Source of the DNA: [Ruminococcus] lactaris ATCC 29176
GTDB lineage: Bacteria; Bacillota; Clostridia; Lachnospirales; Lachnospiraceae
Assembly: GCF_025152405.1 (NCBI RefSeq)
Contig: NZ_CP102292.1
Location: 2,170,001-2,234,000, forward strand
Direction: 5' to 3'
DNA length: 64,000 nt
Positions 1 to 8,479 of this stretch are shown piece by piece. The position numbers and the translations under genes are program-made. The notes below the pieces were generated by a model that saw only the letters and a program-made list of their open reading frames with translations, ran no database searches and was not told the origin of the DNA. The first letter of the stretch is position 1; every line of letters starts with the position of its first letter.

Positions 1-714
1 AACTCCCGCATTTTTAATACTCTTCAGTGCCTTTACATAGATTCTTGTCGGAGCAAGAAGAGCCTCGCCTAAAGTAGTTCCAAGTTCTTCATAATATGTA
101 TCCAGTGACTCTTTCGTAATATCAAACACTTTTCTTACAAGAGAGAATCCATTACTATGCACACCGGAGGATGCCATACCGATCAGGACATCTCCCGCTT
201 TCAGATTTTCTCCCGTGATCATCTCTTTTTTGTCGCATACACCTACCGCAAATCCGGCAAGATCATACTCATCTTCCGGCATCAGTCCCGGATGCTCTGC
301 CGTCTCTCCACCGATCAGTGCTGCATCCGACTGCTTACATCCCTCTGCCACACCTTTCACGATGGATGCGATCTTCTCAGGATAATTCTTTCCGCATGCA
401 ATATAATCCAGGAAGAACAGTGGCTCACCGCCTGCACATGCAATATCGTTCACGCACATGGCAACCGCATCAATACCGATCGTATCATGCTTGTCCATCA
501 CCATTGCAAGCTTTACCTTGGTTCCACAACCGTCTGTTCCTGAGAGCAGAACCGGCTCTTCCATCTCCTTGATCTTTGCAAGTGAAAATGCACCTGAAAA
601 TCCGCCGAGTCCTCCGAGAACTTCCGGTCTCATCGTCTCTTTTACATATTTTTTCATCAGTTCCACTGATCTGTATCCTGCCTCGATATCAACACCTGAT
701 GTCTTATAATCCAT
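1..714 (-). CDS. purM: Phosphoribosylformylglycinamidine cyclo-ligase, partial (C-terminus outside window)
   Basis: AIR synthetase, which closes the imidazole ring of FGAM to AIR in de novo purine synthesis, in the cytoplasm. Reading from the ATG at 714, the frame is open for 238 codons to the window edge and starts [16 protein letters not shown]. Family motifs are visible: [22 protein letters not shown] near residue 58 and [10 protein letters not shown] near residue 135 (ATP and substrate binding). The full protein is normally about 340-350 residues, so roughly 100 are missing. It starts 12 bp after the purE stop, so purE-purM are co-transcribed. The product call is secure; only the 3' end is unseen. 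Confidence 0.95.
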   Translation of the reverse strand, partial: MDYKTSGVDIEAGYRSVELMKKYVKETMRPEVLGGLGGFSGAFSLAKIKEMEEPVLLSGTDGCGTKVKLAMVMDKHDTIGIDAVAMCVNDIACAGGEPLFFLDYIACGKNYPEKIASIVKGVAEGCKQSDAALIGGETAEHPGLMPEDEYDLAGFAVGVCDKKEMITGENLKAGDVLIGMASSGVHSNGFSLVRKVFDITKESLDTYYEELGTTLGEALLAPTRIYVKALKSIKNAGV

Positions 715-726
715 AATTTTATCTCC

Positions 727-1239
727 TTATTTCTCTTTCAGATATTCTTCATAACCTACTTCTGCAAGCCGGTCTGCCTTCGCCTGAACCGTCTCTTTCA
801 TCTCGGCAGAGTACGCTTTTAATTTCTCAAGAAGTTCCGGATCGGACATTGCAAGCATCTTTGCTGCAAGAATTGCCGCATTCATTCCTCCGTCGATGGC
901 AACTGTTGCAACCGGGATTCCAGGTGGCATCTGAACGATAGAATAAAGTGCATCCATCCCCTCAAGATTTTTTCCTGACATCGGGATTCCGATGACCGGC
1001 ATCGGGAACAACGCCGCACACATTCCCGGCAGATGAGCTGCCATTCCTGCACCTGCGATGATCACTTTGATTCCTTTTCCTTCGGCTGCCTTTGCCCAGT
1101 CAAAAAATACATCCGGCATACGGTGTGCTGAAATAATCGTCATCTCATAATCAATGCCGAACTTTTCCAACGTTGCCGCTGCCTTGCTCATTACTTTCAG
1201 ATCTGAGTCGCTGCCCATGACAATTCCTACTTTTGGCAT
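727..1239 (-). CDS. purE: N5-carboxyaminoimidazole ribonucleotide mutase
   Basis: Class I PurE of purine synthesis, converting N5-CAIR to CAIR. The 170-residue length is typical. The N-terminal MGSDSDLKVM loop binds the nucleotide phosphate, SAHRMPD carries the catalytic histidine, and the GAGMAAHLPGM and GIPMSGKNLEG segments follow, as in class I enzymes. It lies 13 bp downstream of the M29 peptidase gene and just ahead of purM. No purK is visible; it would be needed upstream in the pathway and may lie elsewhere. Confidence 0.96.
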   Translation of the reverse strand: MPKVGIVMGSDSDLKVMSKAAATLEKFGIDYEMTIISAHRMPDVFFDWAKAAEGKGIKVIIAGAGMAAHLPGMCAALFPMPVIGIPMSGKNLEGMDALYSIVQMPPGIPVATVAIDGGMNAAILAAKMLAMSDPELLEKLKAYSAEMKETVQAKADRLAEVGYEEYLKEK

Positions 1240-1252
1240 TTCATTTCCTCCT

Positions 1253-3409
1253 TCAGTGGTCTGTATCCTTTTCTAATGGTTCATTCAGCACTTCCGTGCC
1301 AGGTAATACAAATCTTCCGTCTCTTAATAGTATAATGTCTGTGCCGTCTTTTGTCACTACACTTATTTCTTCTAACTCTTCATAAGGTATGGTTATATCT
1401 GTATGACAGTTGAAGTATGCTTTGGATACATCTTCCTTTCGCAGAAGCGAGCAGGAATTGTCTTTCGCAACGATTTCCTTTCCATTTGGATTGTATACAC
1501 GGATTTCCTCACTCCAGGAATAGCACGTATCTCCCACCGCAAAATGAGGTCCTGTCTTCTCTGCGATCAGGATCGGCATCTTATCTTCAATGCCATATTT
1601 TCTTGCCACCACATAGGCAGTCGTATTCGTTCCGATGGCGAACTCTCCCAGAGGAAGAGTCTCATGATTTTTCAGTACATTATCATAAATATATTTCCGG
1701 TTCTCGGCTTCGTCTGAGAAGTTGTCACACGTATAATCTGTGATTTTTCCATCCTTGAACGTAAGTTTCAGATTGCGGTACTGTAAACCATCTAAATAAA
1801 CTTTGCTGACATTCAGGACTCCGTTTGTCCCGTCCAGTACCGGTGATGTGAATACCTCCCCTACCGGAATGTTGACATCTGCCACGCAATTTTCAAAGAT
1901 CGTCTCTTTTGCCGGGTCTTTCAGCCGGTACAGTTCTACATGCATATCGGTCTGATTCTCTCCTTTTCCTTTGACCCTGACATAGACTCCCTGATCCAGG
2001 GCATCGATCATGGTCTGCTGCACCTGCTCATACAGTTTCGCATCCAGTGTATTAATGCGGATCACTTCGTTGAAAATCTCTGCATAGTCTGAACCAATCT
2101 CAGGAACGGGATATGCGATGATCGTAAAACTGCGTTCATCTCCTTTGATATATTCATTCGTCAGTTGCCCGGAACGGCTGTCATAAAGAAGTGCAAGACT
2201 TCTCTGTGCCTCCGAATAAGCCGGGGCAGAGTCTTTCGCTATCGGTGAAAACGGCGTCTCTCCAAAAATCTCCATGACTGCCGGACCTGCAAATCCTGCT
2301 GCCAGTTCCCGGTTCTGTTCGTAGACGGTCTTCATCACTTCCAGTTTCCGCTCAATATACCGCTTATCCATAAATAATGCCTGATCCTGCCGGTGGTCAT
2401 ACTCGTACTGCTGGTTCGCGATACAGCCATAATACCCGATCTTATGATGCTCTCTCTTTGTGATCACACTGGCAGCGGCACGGTAAATCACCGGCTTCAG
2501 TCCCATCTTCTTAAAATTTTCGATCGCCAGACGAACCACTTTTTCAAATCCAAGGCTGTAGCGGATATTTACGACCTTCTTTTTTGACAGATCCTTTCCG
2601 GTATTAATAAATCCGATCCGGTAACCTTCTGTATAGACATCTGCCATCTTCTGTAAAGTCTCCTGCGGAAGATTTCTCAGATGATGTGCTGTTCCCAGTT
2701 CATTTTTGGAAATGTACTCGCCAAAACGGTATAAATATTCATCCGAATCAAGGTCCGCCGTCTCGATCAGATCTGCCGCAAAAGAAAAGGACGGATCGAT
2801 CTGCTCCAGAATCCGGTCTGCAAGAAATACATCGCAGTAATCACTGGCATACCAGTATAAGATCTCCCGGATCTGTTCTGCGGATGGAATCTGCTTCTCT
2901 GCCCCGGCTGCTCCGCTTTCTTTTTCATCCGCTGTGCTCTGTTCCGATGCTTCCTCCAGTGCAGCATTCTCAAAACAGTTATACACCTCGATAAATAACT
3001 CATACAGAATGGTCAGATAATCTGTCTTCTCCTCAAACGCATAAGAGATGCCGCCCCGCAATTCTGCATAAAGTAAACTGAGCAGTTGTCCCATTTCTGT
3101 TCCAAAACTGCTCACTGCATATTCCGGATTTGCATAACTCCGTTCATAATTTTTATCCAGAATGTCACTGTAAAGTATTTCATTTAAGCTACGCATCTGC
3201 TCCAGCGTGTAGTTTTCCCATTCTCCTGAAGCTACTTTCCGTCTTGTATTCTCCAGCTCCAGTAAAAATAATGCCACATCCTGAAAATATCCCACGTATG
3301 CCTTCTCGACCGTCTCTTCCGTCACCATAGACCGGATCCGGTTGACCGCCAGTTCATGCCTTTCCCGGCACTGTTCATTTCTTTCTTTCTGAATTTCTGA
3401 TAAACTCAT
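1253..3409 (-). CDS. M29-family aminopeptidase with long N-terminal extension
   Basis: The C-terminal half (about residues 270-710) matches the AmpS/aminopeptidase T (M29) family: NIPVGEVFTSP, then GEFAIGTNT, then AEKTGPHFAVGDTCYS and the final CHTDI segment. These supply the Glu, Glu, His, His and Asp two-metal ligands typical of the family. M29 enzymes are usually about 370-410 residues. This protein has 718, with roughly 270-300 mostly helical residues of unknown role in front. It starts directly after the stop of the small membrane protein gene and precedes purE by 13 bp. Predicted cytoplasmic, since no signal peptide is seen. Confidence 0.8.
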   Translation of the reverse strand: MSLSEIQKERNEQCRERHELAVNRIRSMVTEETVEKAYVGYFQDVALFLLELENTRRKVASGEWENYTLEQMRSLNEILYSDILDKNYERSYANPEYAVSSFGTEMGQLLSLLYAELRGGISYAFEEKTDYLTILYELFIEVYNCFENAALEEASEQSTADEKESGAAGAEKQIPSAEQIREILYWYASDYCDVFLADRILEQIDPSFSFAADLIETADLDSDEYLYRFGEYISKNELGTAHHLRNLPQETLQKMADVYTEGYRIGFINTGKDLSKKKVVNIRYSLGFEKVVRLAIENFKKMGLKPVIYRAAASVITKREHHKIGYYGCIANQQYEYDHRQDQALFMDKRYIERKLEVMKTVYEQNRELAAGFAGPAVMEIFGETPFSPIAKDSAPAYSEAQRSLALLYDSRSGQLTNEYIKGDERSFTIIAYPVPEIGSDYAEIFNEVIRINTLDAKLYEQVQQTMIDALDQGVYVRVKGKGENQTDMHVELYRLKDPAKETIFENCVADVNIPVGEVFTSPVLDGTNGVLNVSKVYLDGLQYRNLKLTFKDGKITDYTCDNFSDEAENRKYIYDNVLKNHETLPLGEFAIGTNTTAYVVARKYGIEDKMPILIAEKTGPHFAVGDTCYSWSEEIRVYNPNGKEIVAKDNSCSLLRKEDVSKAYFNCHTDITIPYEELEEISVVTKDGTDIILLRDGRFVLPGTEVLNEPLEKDTDH

Positions 3410-3781
3410 CTATCCAAGACCTCCTACCAAGATTGCCATAAATAAGATCAGCGTGATAACACCAACACCAAGTCCGATTTTACAATTTAAATACCGTCTG
3501 TCTCTTTCTAAAAATCCCTGTACTGCACAGTACATTCCATATATATCAATCACAAAGGATACCACTGAAAGTCCTCCCACAATCCCTGCCGCTTTCCCCC
3601 TGGAAAGGAATGCATATAAAATACATCCTGCCAGAATCACCAGTGAACCTCCGGTACACCAGCAGGAAATACTTCCTCTCCGCGATGGCTTCAGGTAGGA
3701 CTGTCCATACTTTCTCATCCCGCGTTTCTTTCGTTCTTTTTCTCTACGACGTTCTTCTTCACTTTTTCCTATTCCGAACAT
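3410..3781 (-). CDS. Small three-helix membrane protein, unknown function
   Basis: 123 residues. A very basic, charged N-terminus (residues 1-35, EERRREKERKKRG) is followed by about three hydrophobic helices (near 42-60, 64-90 and 100-122), so an inner-membrane protein with a cytoplasmic positive tail is likely. I do not recognise a catalytic motif; it resembles DUF6142-type proteins of Lachnospiraceae, but that is from memory. It overlaps the 3' end of the VanZ-like gene by 23 bp and abuts the peptidase gene, so translation is probably coupled. Confidence 0.6.
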   Translation of the reverse strand: MFGIGKSEEERRREKERKKRGMRKYGQSYLKPSRRGSISCWCTGGSLVILAGCILYAFLSRGKAAGIVGGLSVVSFVIDIYGMYCAVQGFLERDRRYLNCKIGLGVGVITLILFMAILVGGLG

Positions 3782-4229
3782 GTCTTCTCCTTATCAGATC
3801 TCCTGTCATATAGATGAGGAATCCCAGTACTCCGCCAACAGTATTGAGCAGGATATCATCTACATCAAAACTTCCAACTTTTGTAAGCAACTGCATCACT
3901 TCTACCCCCAGGCTCAGACCCATACTGTAAAATAACGTTCTAAAGAAACTTTTTCTTTTCCCCGCCATTGTAAGAAAGTAGCCATAAGGCATAAAAATAA
4001 GTATATTTCCAAACAGATTAGAAAATACCGCAAATGTTCCCAACTGATTGCGGTAAAGAATAAACCGTTTAATTTCCCTGAACAAAACCAGATTATAATG
4101 ATAATCTTCCATCACGCCTTCTCTGCCATACCAATCTGATAAAAAAAGGAAGTATACCAGAAAAAATATATATAAAATAAACAGAACCTTTCCCAGCGTC
4201 CTGACTCTCTTCGCTTCTTTATTCGTCAA
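3759..4229 (-). CDS. VanZ-like membrane protein
   Basis: 156 residues with four to five hydrophobic segments and the VanZ pattern: an N-terminal helix (LGKVLFILYIFFLVYFLFL), the conserved NLFGNILIFMPYGYFL segment, then SLGVEVMQLLTKVGSFDVDDILLNTVGGVLG. VanZ proteins confer low-level teicoplanin resistance in some enterococci, but most homologues have no known role. The start is a TTG at 4229. An in-frame TGA lies a few codons upstream and the AAGGTG-like ribosome-binding site sits 7-8 nt before the TTG, so no ATG start is possible without losing the first helix. Confidence 0.8.
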   Translation of the reverse strand: MTNKEAKRVRTLGKVLFILYIFFLVYFLFLSDWYGREGVMEDYHYNLVLFREIKRFILYRNQLGTFAVFSNLFGNILIFMPYGYFLTMAGKRKSFFRTLFYSMGLSLGVEVMQLLTKVGSFDVDDILLNTVGGVLGFLIYMTGDLIRRRHVRNRKK

Positions 4230-4245
4230 AATCCTGCACCTTCAT

Positions 4246-4277
4246 AAAAAGCCCCCTCCTTTTCCCGGGAGGGGACT
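4246..4277 (-). terminator. Rho-independent terminator of the pyr operon
   Basis: On the minus strand a 10-bp stem (4268-4277 with 4250-4259, one G:U pair) closes an 8-nt loop and is followed by TTTTT. It lies just after the 49-residue peptide gene and before the VanZ-like gene, separating the pyr operon from the next unit. Confidence 0.75.
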
Positions 4278-4283
4278 GCCCTT

Positions 4284-4433
4284 TTAAAATGTAATCTCGT
4301 TCTTATTTTTTAACAGACTTGCACCATTCACAATGGAAATGACTCCCGCAGCCACACCTGTCACAAGGATGATAATTCCAATTACAATACTGCCTGCACC
4401 ACTGTTCTTCATTGTACGATATGCCTTTTCCAT
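4284..4433 (-). CDS. 49-residue single-helix membrane peptide downstream of pyrE
   Basis: Short gene with a strong AAGGAG ribosome-binding site 7-8 nt before the ATG at 4433. The product begins MEKAYRTMKNSGAGS, continues as one hydrophobic helix (about residues 14-36, IVIGIIILVTGVAAGV) and ends in a polar tail KNKNEITF. It begins 13 bp after the pyrE stop and ends right at the operon terminator, so it is the last gene of the pyr transcript. No family is recognised. Confidence 0.6.
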   Translation of the reverse strand: MEKAYRTMKNSGAGSIVIGIIILVTGVAAGVISIVNGASLLKNKNEITF

Positions 4434-4446
4434 AAAATGTGTCTCC

Positions 4447-5127
4447 TTATTTTACTCCATACTTTTCATAATATGCGTCGATCGCCGCTTTTAATGTATC
4501 ATCAATGACAACTTTGCCGTTGCACTCTTTATTATACAGACACTCTACGACCTCTTCCATTGTAACGATCGCCGCTGTATCAAATCCGTAAAGTTCTTTT
4601 ATTTCATCCAATGCACACTTTTCGCCGCCTTTACCGACTTCCATACGGTTCAGTGAAACCATCAGTCCTACGATCGTTACATCAGCCGCACCTTTTACCT
4701 TTGGAACAGTTTCTTCCATGGACTTACCGGATGTTGTAACATCTTCGATCATGATGACTCTGTCGCCGTCTTTTAATTTGCTGCCAAGGAAACTTCCCTT
4801 ATCCGCTCCATGATCTTTTTCCTCTTTCCGGTCTGAACAGTAACGGACTTCTTTTCCGTAAAGTTCACTGTATGCGATCGCAGTAACGATTCCCAGCGGA
4901 ATACCCTTATATGCCGGTCCGAATAATACATCAAAATCATCCCCGTATGTATCATGGATCGCCTTTGCATAATATTCACCCAGTCTCTTTAACTGAGAAC
5001 CTGTCACATATGCTCCTGCATTCATGAAGAATGGAGATTTTCTTCCGCTTTTCAGTGTGAAATCTCCGAATTTCAGAACATCACTCTCTACCATAAATTC
5101 GATAAATTCTTTCTTGTATGCTTCCAT
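4447..5127 (-). CDS. pyrE: Orotate phosphoribosyltransferase
   Basis: Transfers ribose-5-phosphate from PRPP to orotate to give OMP. The 226-residue protein shows the FGPAYKGIPLG loop, the DRKEEKDHGADKG flexible catalytic loop (Lys and His) and the PRPP-binding signature VIMIEDVTTSGKS near residue 125. It follows pyrD by 13 bp in the pyrF-K-D-E operon. Confidence 0.97.
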   Translation of the reverse strand: MEAYKKEFIEFMVESDVLKFGDFTLKSGRKSPFFMNAGAYVTGSQLKRLGEYYAKAIHDTYGDDFDVLFGPAYKGIPLGIVTAIAYSELYGKEVRYCSDRKEEKDHGADKGSFLGSKLKDGDRVIMIEDVTTSGKSMEETVPKVKGAADVTIVGLMVSLNRMEVGKGGEKCALDEIKELYGFDTAAIVTMEEVVECLYNKECNGKVVIDDTLKAAIDAYYEKYGVK

Positions 5128-5140
5128 CGTTCCTGTCCTC

Positions 5141-6043
5141 CTATTTTACAATTCCAACCATATCTTTTACAGTCTCAAAGCCATTCTTTTTCATATATGC
5201 CTCGATTCCGTCGATCACCTTCAAAGTCACTGCCGGATCATGGAAGTTTGCCGTTCCGACCGACACCGCACTTGCTCCTGCAAGCAGAAATTCTATCGCA
5301 TCCTCCGCACAGGAAATGCCACCCATTCCGATGATCGGAATATTGACCGCCTGTGCCACCTGATAAACCATACGGACTGCGATCGGCTTTACGATCGGAC
5401 CTGAAACTCCCCCGGTTTTATTTGCTACGGCAAATGTCTTCCGGTTGATATCGATCTTCATACCGGTCAGTGTATTGATCAGGGAAACTGCATCCGCTCC
5501 TCCTGCCTCTGTAGCCTTTGCGATCTCAGTAATATCCGTTACATTCGGCGTCAGCTTCATGATGATCGGCTGCTTCGCAATCTTTTTGATCTGTCCGGTC
5601 AATTCTTCTACATGCTTTGCATCCTGCCCAAAAGCGAGAAAACCTGCATTCACATTTGGGCAGGAAATGTTGATCTCCATCATATCGATCGGCTCATCCG
5701 CCAGTCGTTCTACCACTTCCAGGTACTCTTCCGGTGCATGACCACAGACATTCACAATGATCTTTGTATCAAACTTCTTCAGATACGGGATATCCCTTTT
5801 GCAGAACAGATCAATCCCCGGATTCTGCAATCCGATGGCATTCATCATTCCACCATAAACTTCTGCCACACGCGGTGTCGGATTTCCCGGCCATGGCACA
5901 TTTGCCACACCTTTGGTCGTTACAGCTCCCAGGCGGTTCAGATCAACAAATTCAGAAAACTCTTCTCCTGAGCCAAATGTTCCTGATGCAACTGTCACCG
6001 GATTCTTCCACTCTACTCCGGCTATCTTTACACTCATATCCAT
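5141..6043 (-). CDS. pyrD: Dihydroorotate dehydrogenase B (NAD+), catalytic subunit
   Basis: Class 1B enzyme, the FMN-bearing subunit oxidising dihydroorotate to orotate. Visible features are VASGTFGSG, TTKGV, NAIGLQNPG, the NISCPN motif with the catalytic cysteine of class 1 enzymes, the IMKLTPNVTDI strand and the C-terminal GMGGI and GASAVSVGTA phosphate-binding loops. Its start overlaps the pyrK stop by 1 bp (TGATG), the expected tight coupling of the two subunits. 300 residues is normal. Confidence 0.97.
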   Translation of the reverse strand: MDMSVKIAGVEWKNPVTVASGTFGSGEEFSEFVDLNRLGAVTTKGVANVPWPGNPTPRVAEVYGGMMNAIGLQNPGIDLFCKRDIPYLKKFDTKIIVNVCGHAPEEYLEVVERLADEPIDMMEINISCPNVNAGFLAFGQDAKHVEELTGQIKKIAKQPIIMKLTPNVTDITEIAKATEAGGADAVSLINTLTGMKIDINRKTFAVANKTGGVSGPIVKPIAVRMVYQVAQAVNIPIIGMGGISCAEDAIEFLLAGASAVSVGTANFHDPAVTLKVIDGIEAYMKKNGFETVKDMVGIVK

Positions 6044-6825
6044 CAGATCTCCACCTCCGTCGCCAGGAATACCGGACCGTCTTTACAGATCCGCTTATTA
6101 TTCACATTACTGTGGGCATCCTTTTCTTTTGACCTGCATACGCACGCAAGACAGGCACCGATTCCACACGCCATTCTTTCTTCCAGGGAAATGTAACATT
6201 CGATTCCCTGCTCTTCTGCGTACTGCTTAATGGCACGCAGCATCGGCGTTGGTCCGCACGCATAAATCATGTCTGCTTTCAGTCCATTCTCGCGGATCGC
6301 ATCCATAACATTTCCCTTTGTTCCGACACTTCCGTCTTCCGTGGAAATATACAGTTCTCCGTTTGCCTCAAACTCCTCTTTCAAAAAAGTCTGTGCATCC
6401 CGGTATCCTGCAAGGATCTGCTTCTTTTCACACTTCATCTGCTTCGCCAGCTCCAGAATCGGTGGTACACCGATTCCTCCTCCCATCAGGAAGACTTTCT
6501 TTCCTTCTGCTTTTTCGTACGGGAATCCATTCCCAAGCGGTCCGATCACCGGGATCGTATCCCCTGATTTCAGCTTTGAAAACTGCTCCGTTCCTGTATT
6601 TTCTCCTGTCACACGATAAACCACCCGAAGCATTCCCCGCGTACGGTCGATCTCACAAATGCTGATCGGGCGTGGCAGTAACTTGCTTCCATCTGTCGTA
6701 TACATGGAAATGAACTGCCCCGGCTTTGCCGTGTCTGCTGCCTGCGTCTGAATCCACATGCTGTAGATTCCGTCTGCCAGCTGCTCCTGAGATGCTACCA
6801 CCGCATTCTCTTTCTGCTTTGCCAT
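6043..6825 (-). CDS. pyrK: Dihydroorotate dehydrogenase B, electron-transfer subunit
   Basis: FAD and [2Fe-2S] subunit that passes electrons from PyrD to NAD+. The order is a ferredoxin-reductase-type FAD domain (RPISICEID near residues 53-61), the NAD-binding domain (FLMGGGIGVPPI, then YACGPTPML) and a C-terminal cluster site CGIGACLACVC plus a later Cys in KRICKDGPVF. 260 residues is normal. Overlaps pyrD by 1 bp and follows pyrF by 27 bp. Confidence 0.97.
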   Translation of the reverse strand: MAKQKENAVVASQEQLADGIYSMWIQTQAADTAKPGQFISMYTTDGSKLLPRPISICEIDRTRGMLRVVYRVTGENTGTEQFSKLKSGDTIPVIGPLGNGFPYEKAEGKKVFLMGGGIGVPPILELAKQMKCEKKQILAGYRDAQTFLKEEFEANGELYISTEDGSVGTKGNVMDAIRENGLKADMIYACGPTPMLRAIKQYAEEQGIECYISLEERMACGIGACLACVCRSKEKDAHSNVNNKRICKDGPVFLATEVEI

Positions 6826-6852
6826 ACTGTACTCCTTTTACCTGAACTTCAC

Positions 6853-7779
6853 TTATTTTGCTGCAAGTGCCCCGCTGATATCTGCAATCATCGCTTCTAC
6901 TGCTGCTCTGGATGCATCGCCAAAATTCTCTGCTCCGAATTTTGCATAAGCTTCCTGCTTATAAGCTGCGATAATTCCACGGGAAGAATTTACGATCGCA
7001 CCCAGTCCGTCTTCATTAAAGAAATGAACCAGGTCTTTTCCTTTTCCGCCCTGTGCTCCATATCCCGGTACTAAAATATAAGACTTCGGCATGATCTTTC
7101 TGAGTACTTTTCCCATCTCAGGATAGGTTGCTCCTACAACAGCTCCGATATAGCTGTACTCATCACCCATACACTCAGCTCCCCACTCGGCAACTTTCTC
7201 TCCAACCAGCTCATATAGCGGTCTTCCGTCGATCAGTCTGTCCTGAAATTCTCCGCTGGACGGATTGGAAGTTTTAACAAGAATGAAAAGTCCTTTCTTT
7301 TCTTCCTTACATACATCAATAAACGGATTCACACCATCGGACCCCAGATATGGATTGACTGTTGCGAAATCTTCTCCAAACGGAACATACTCTTTACTTC
7401 CTACTTTTATCTTTCCAAGATGTCCGGTCGCATATGCTGCGGAAGTTGACCCGATATCTCCTCTTTTTACATCTCCGATAATAACCAGATCTTTTGACTT
7501 GCAGTAATCCACAGTCTTCTTAAATGCCTCCAGTCCCGGAATACCAAACTGCTCATACATCGCGATCTGAGGTTTAACAGCAGGAATCAGATCATAAGTC
7601 TTGTCTACAATTTCCTTATTAAACTGCCAGACAGCTTCAGCCGCCCCTTCCAGAGTCTCTCCGTATTCTGCATATGCCTTATCTAAAATATGCTGTGGGA
7701 TATAACTCAGCATCGGGTCAAGTCCGACTACGATCGGTGCTCCGGTTTTCTTGATCTTTTCTACCAGTTTGTTAATCAT
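6853..7779 (-). CDS. pyrF: Orotidine 5'-phosphate decarboxylase, type 2
   Basis: Last step to UMP. The 308-residue length marks the longer type 2 subfamily. VGLDPML begins the barrel, IGDVKRGDIGSTS contains the catalytic Asp-x-Lys-x-x-Asp array, and VPGYGAQGG plus VNSSRGI form the C-terminal phosphate-binding loops. It is the first gene of the operon, with a SigA-type promoter 70-100 bp upstream. The leader is too short for the usual PyrR attenuator. Confidence 0.96.
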   Translation of the reverse strand: MINKLVEKIKKTGAPIVVGLDPMLSYIPQHILDKAYAEYGETLEGAAEAVWQFNKEIVDKTYDLIPAVKPQIAMYEQFGIPGLEAFKKTVDYCKSKDLVIIGDVKRGDIGSTSAAYATGHLGKIKVGSKEYVPFGEDFATVNPYLGSDGVNPFIDVCKEEKKGLFILVKTSNPSSGEFQDRLIDGRPLYELVGEKVAEWGAECMGDEYSYIGAVVGATYPEMGKVLRKIMPKSYILVPGYGAQGGKGKDLVHFFNEDGLGAIVNSSRGIIAAYKQEAYAKFGAENFGDASRAAVEAMIADISGALAAK

Positions 7780-7850
7780 TGTTCATTCCTCCATCTTTCC
7801 TTCAGCCAGACGATCCGCCTTTTGAGTATCGTCATTTACATTCAACCTAT

Positions 7851-7880
7851 ATAATACCATACTCCCCTGCATTTTCACAA
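7851..7880 (-). promoter_or_regulatory. Promoter of pyrF-K-D-E operon
   Basis: Minus-strand -35 TTGTGA (7875-7880), 18-nt spacer, -10 TATTAT (7851-7856). The leader to the pyrF ATG is about 65 nt and shows no terminator/antiterminator pair. Confidence 0.5.
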
Positions 7881-7953
7881 CCGACATCTTAGAATTTCTT
7901 TTTTCAGATCACAGGATTTCTTTGCTGAATTTTCTTAAAGCTTTTTTAAGGGC

Positions 7954-7988
7954 AAAAAAGTACTCTGAATTGCTTCAAAGTACTTTTT
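7954..7988 (-). terminator. Terminator after the DUF2752/CD225 gene pair
   Basis: A 14-bp stem (7956-7969 with 7974-7987, one G:U pair on the minus transcript) closes a TTGC loop and is followed by TTTTTT on the minus strand. The plus strand also has a short T run, so it may work in both directions. Confidence 0.75.
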
Positions 7989-8005
7989 ATCTTTCTCATT
8001 CAATT

Positions 8006-8470
8006 TTACATAAGAACTTCTGCCAGTCCTCCCGGCACTAACAGCCTGAACGGATAAAATGGAAGATTCCTGATCACTCCGAAAATCAGAAGAAAAACTA
8101 AAATCCCTATAAGTATTTTAGGATTGATCTTTTTATCCACATGATTCTTTCCTGTCAATGCCCAGTCTGCTGCAACCGTCACAAAATAAATTCCGAGAAA
8201 CGGCAGCAGAAAAACCATGACCGGATTGTAGCAGAAAGCAGTCAGAAAATTTCCATGCAGGATATTGTAGCTCGCTCTCCCTGCTCCACATCCCGGACAG
8301 TACAATCCCGTGATCACGTGAAAAAGGCATGGCAGCGGATATTTTAACGGATTGTGGAAATACAGATAGCCTGCTCCAATCCCTGCCATACACCCGATCA
8401 CTGCCAGAAATAAAATCCGGTTTTTCCGGCTTTGTGCAAACCAGTTTCTTAATTTTATCACCCTTTGCAT
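8006..8470 (-). CDS. DUF2752 membrane protein
   Basis: 154 residues with four to five hydrophobic segments and the DUF2752 signature: FHVITGLYCPGCGAGRA near residues 51-67, followed by a helix with FCYNPVMVFLLP. The Cys-Pro-x-Cys-Gly motif is the conserved part of the family, whose function is unknown. It follows the CD225 gene by 9 bp and ends at a clear terminator, so the two membrane proteins form a small operon. Confidence 0.8.
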   Translation of the reverse strand: MQRVIKLRNWFAQSRKNRILFLAVIGCMAGIGAGYLYFHNPLKYPLPCLFHVITGLYCPGCGAGRASYNILHGNFLTAFCYNPVMVFLLPFLGIYFVTVAADWALTGKNHVDKKINPKILIGILVFLLIFGVIRNLPFYPFRLLVPGGLAEVLM

Positions 8471-8479
8471 TTCGGCCTC

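Noticed and set aside
7780-7850. PyrR-type attenuator before pyrF
   Set aside because: The leader is short and shows no terminator/antiterminator pair or PyrR-binding loop.
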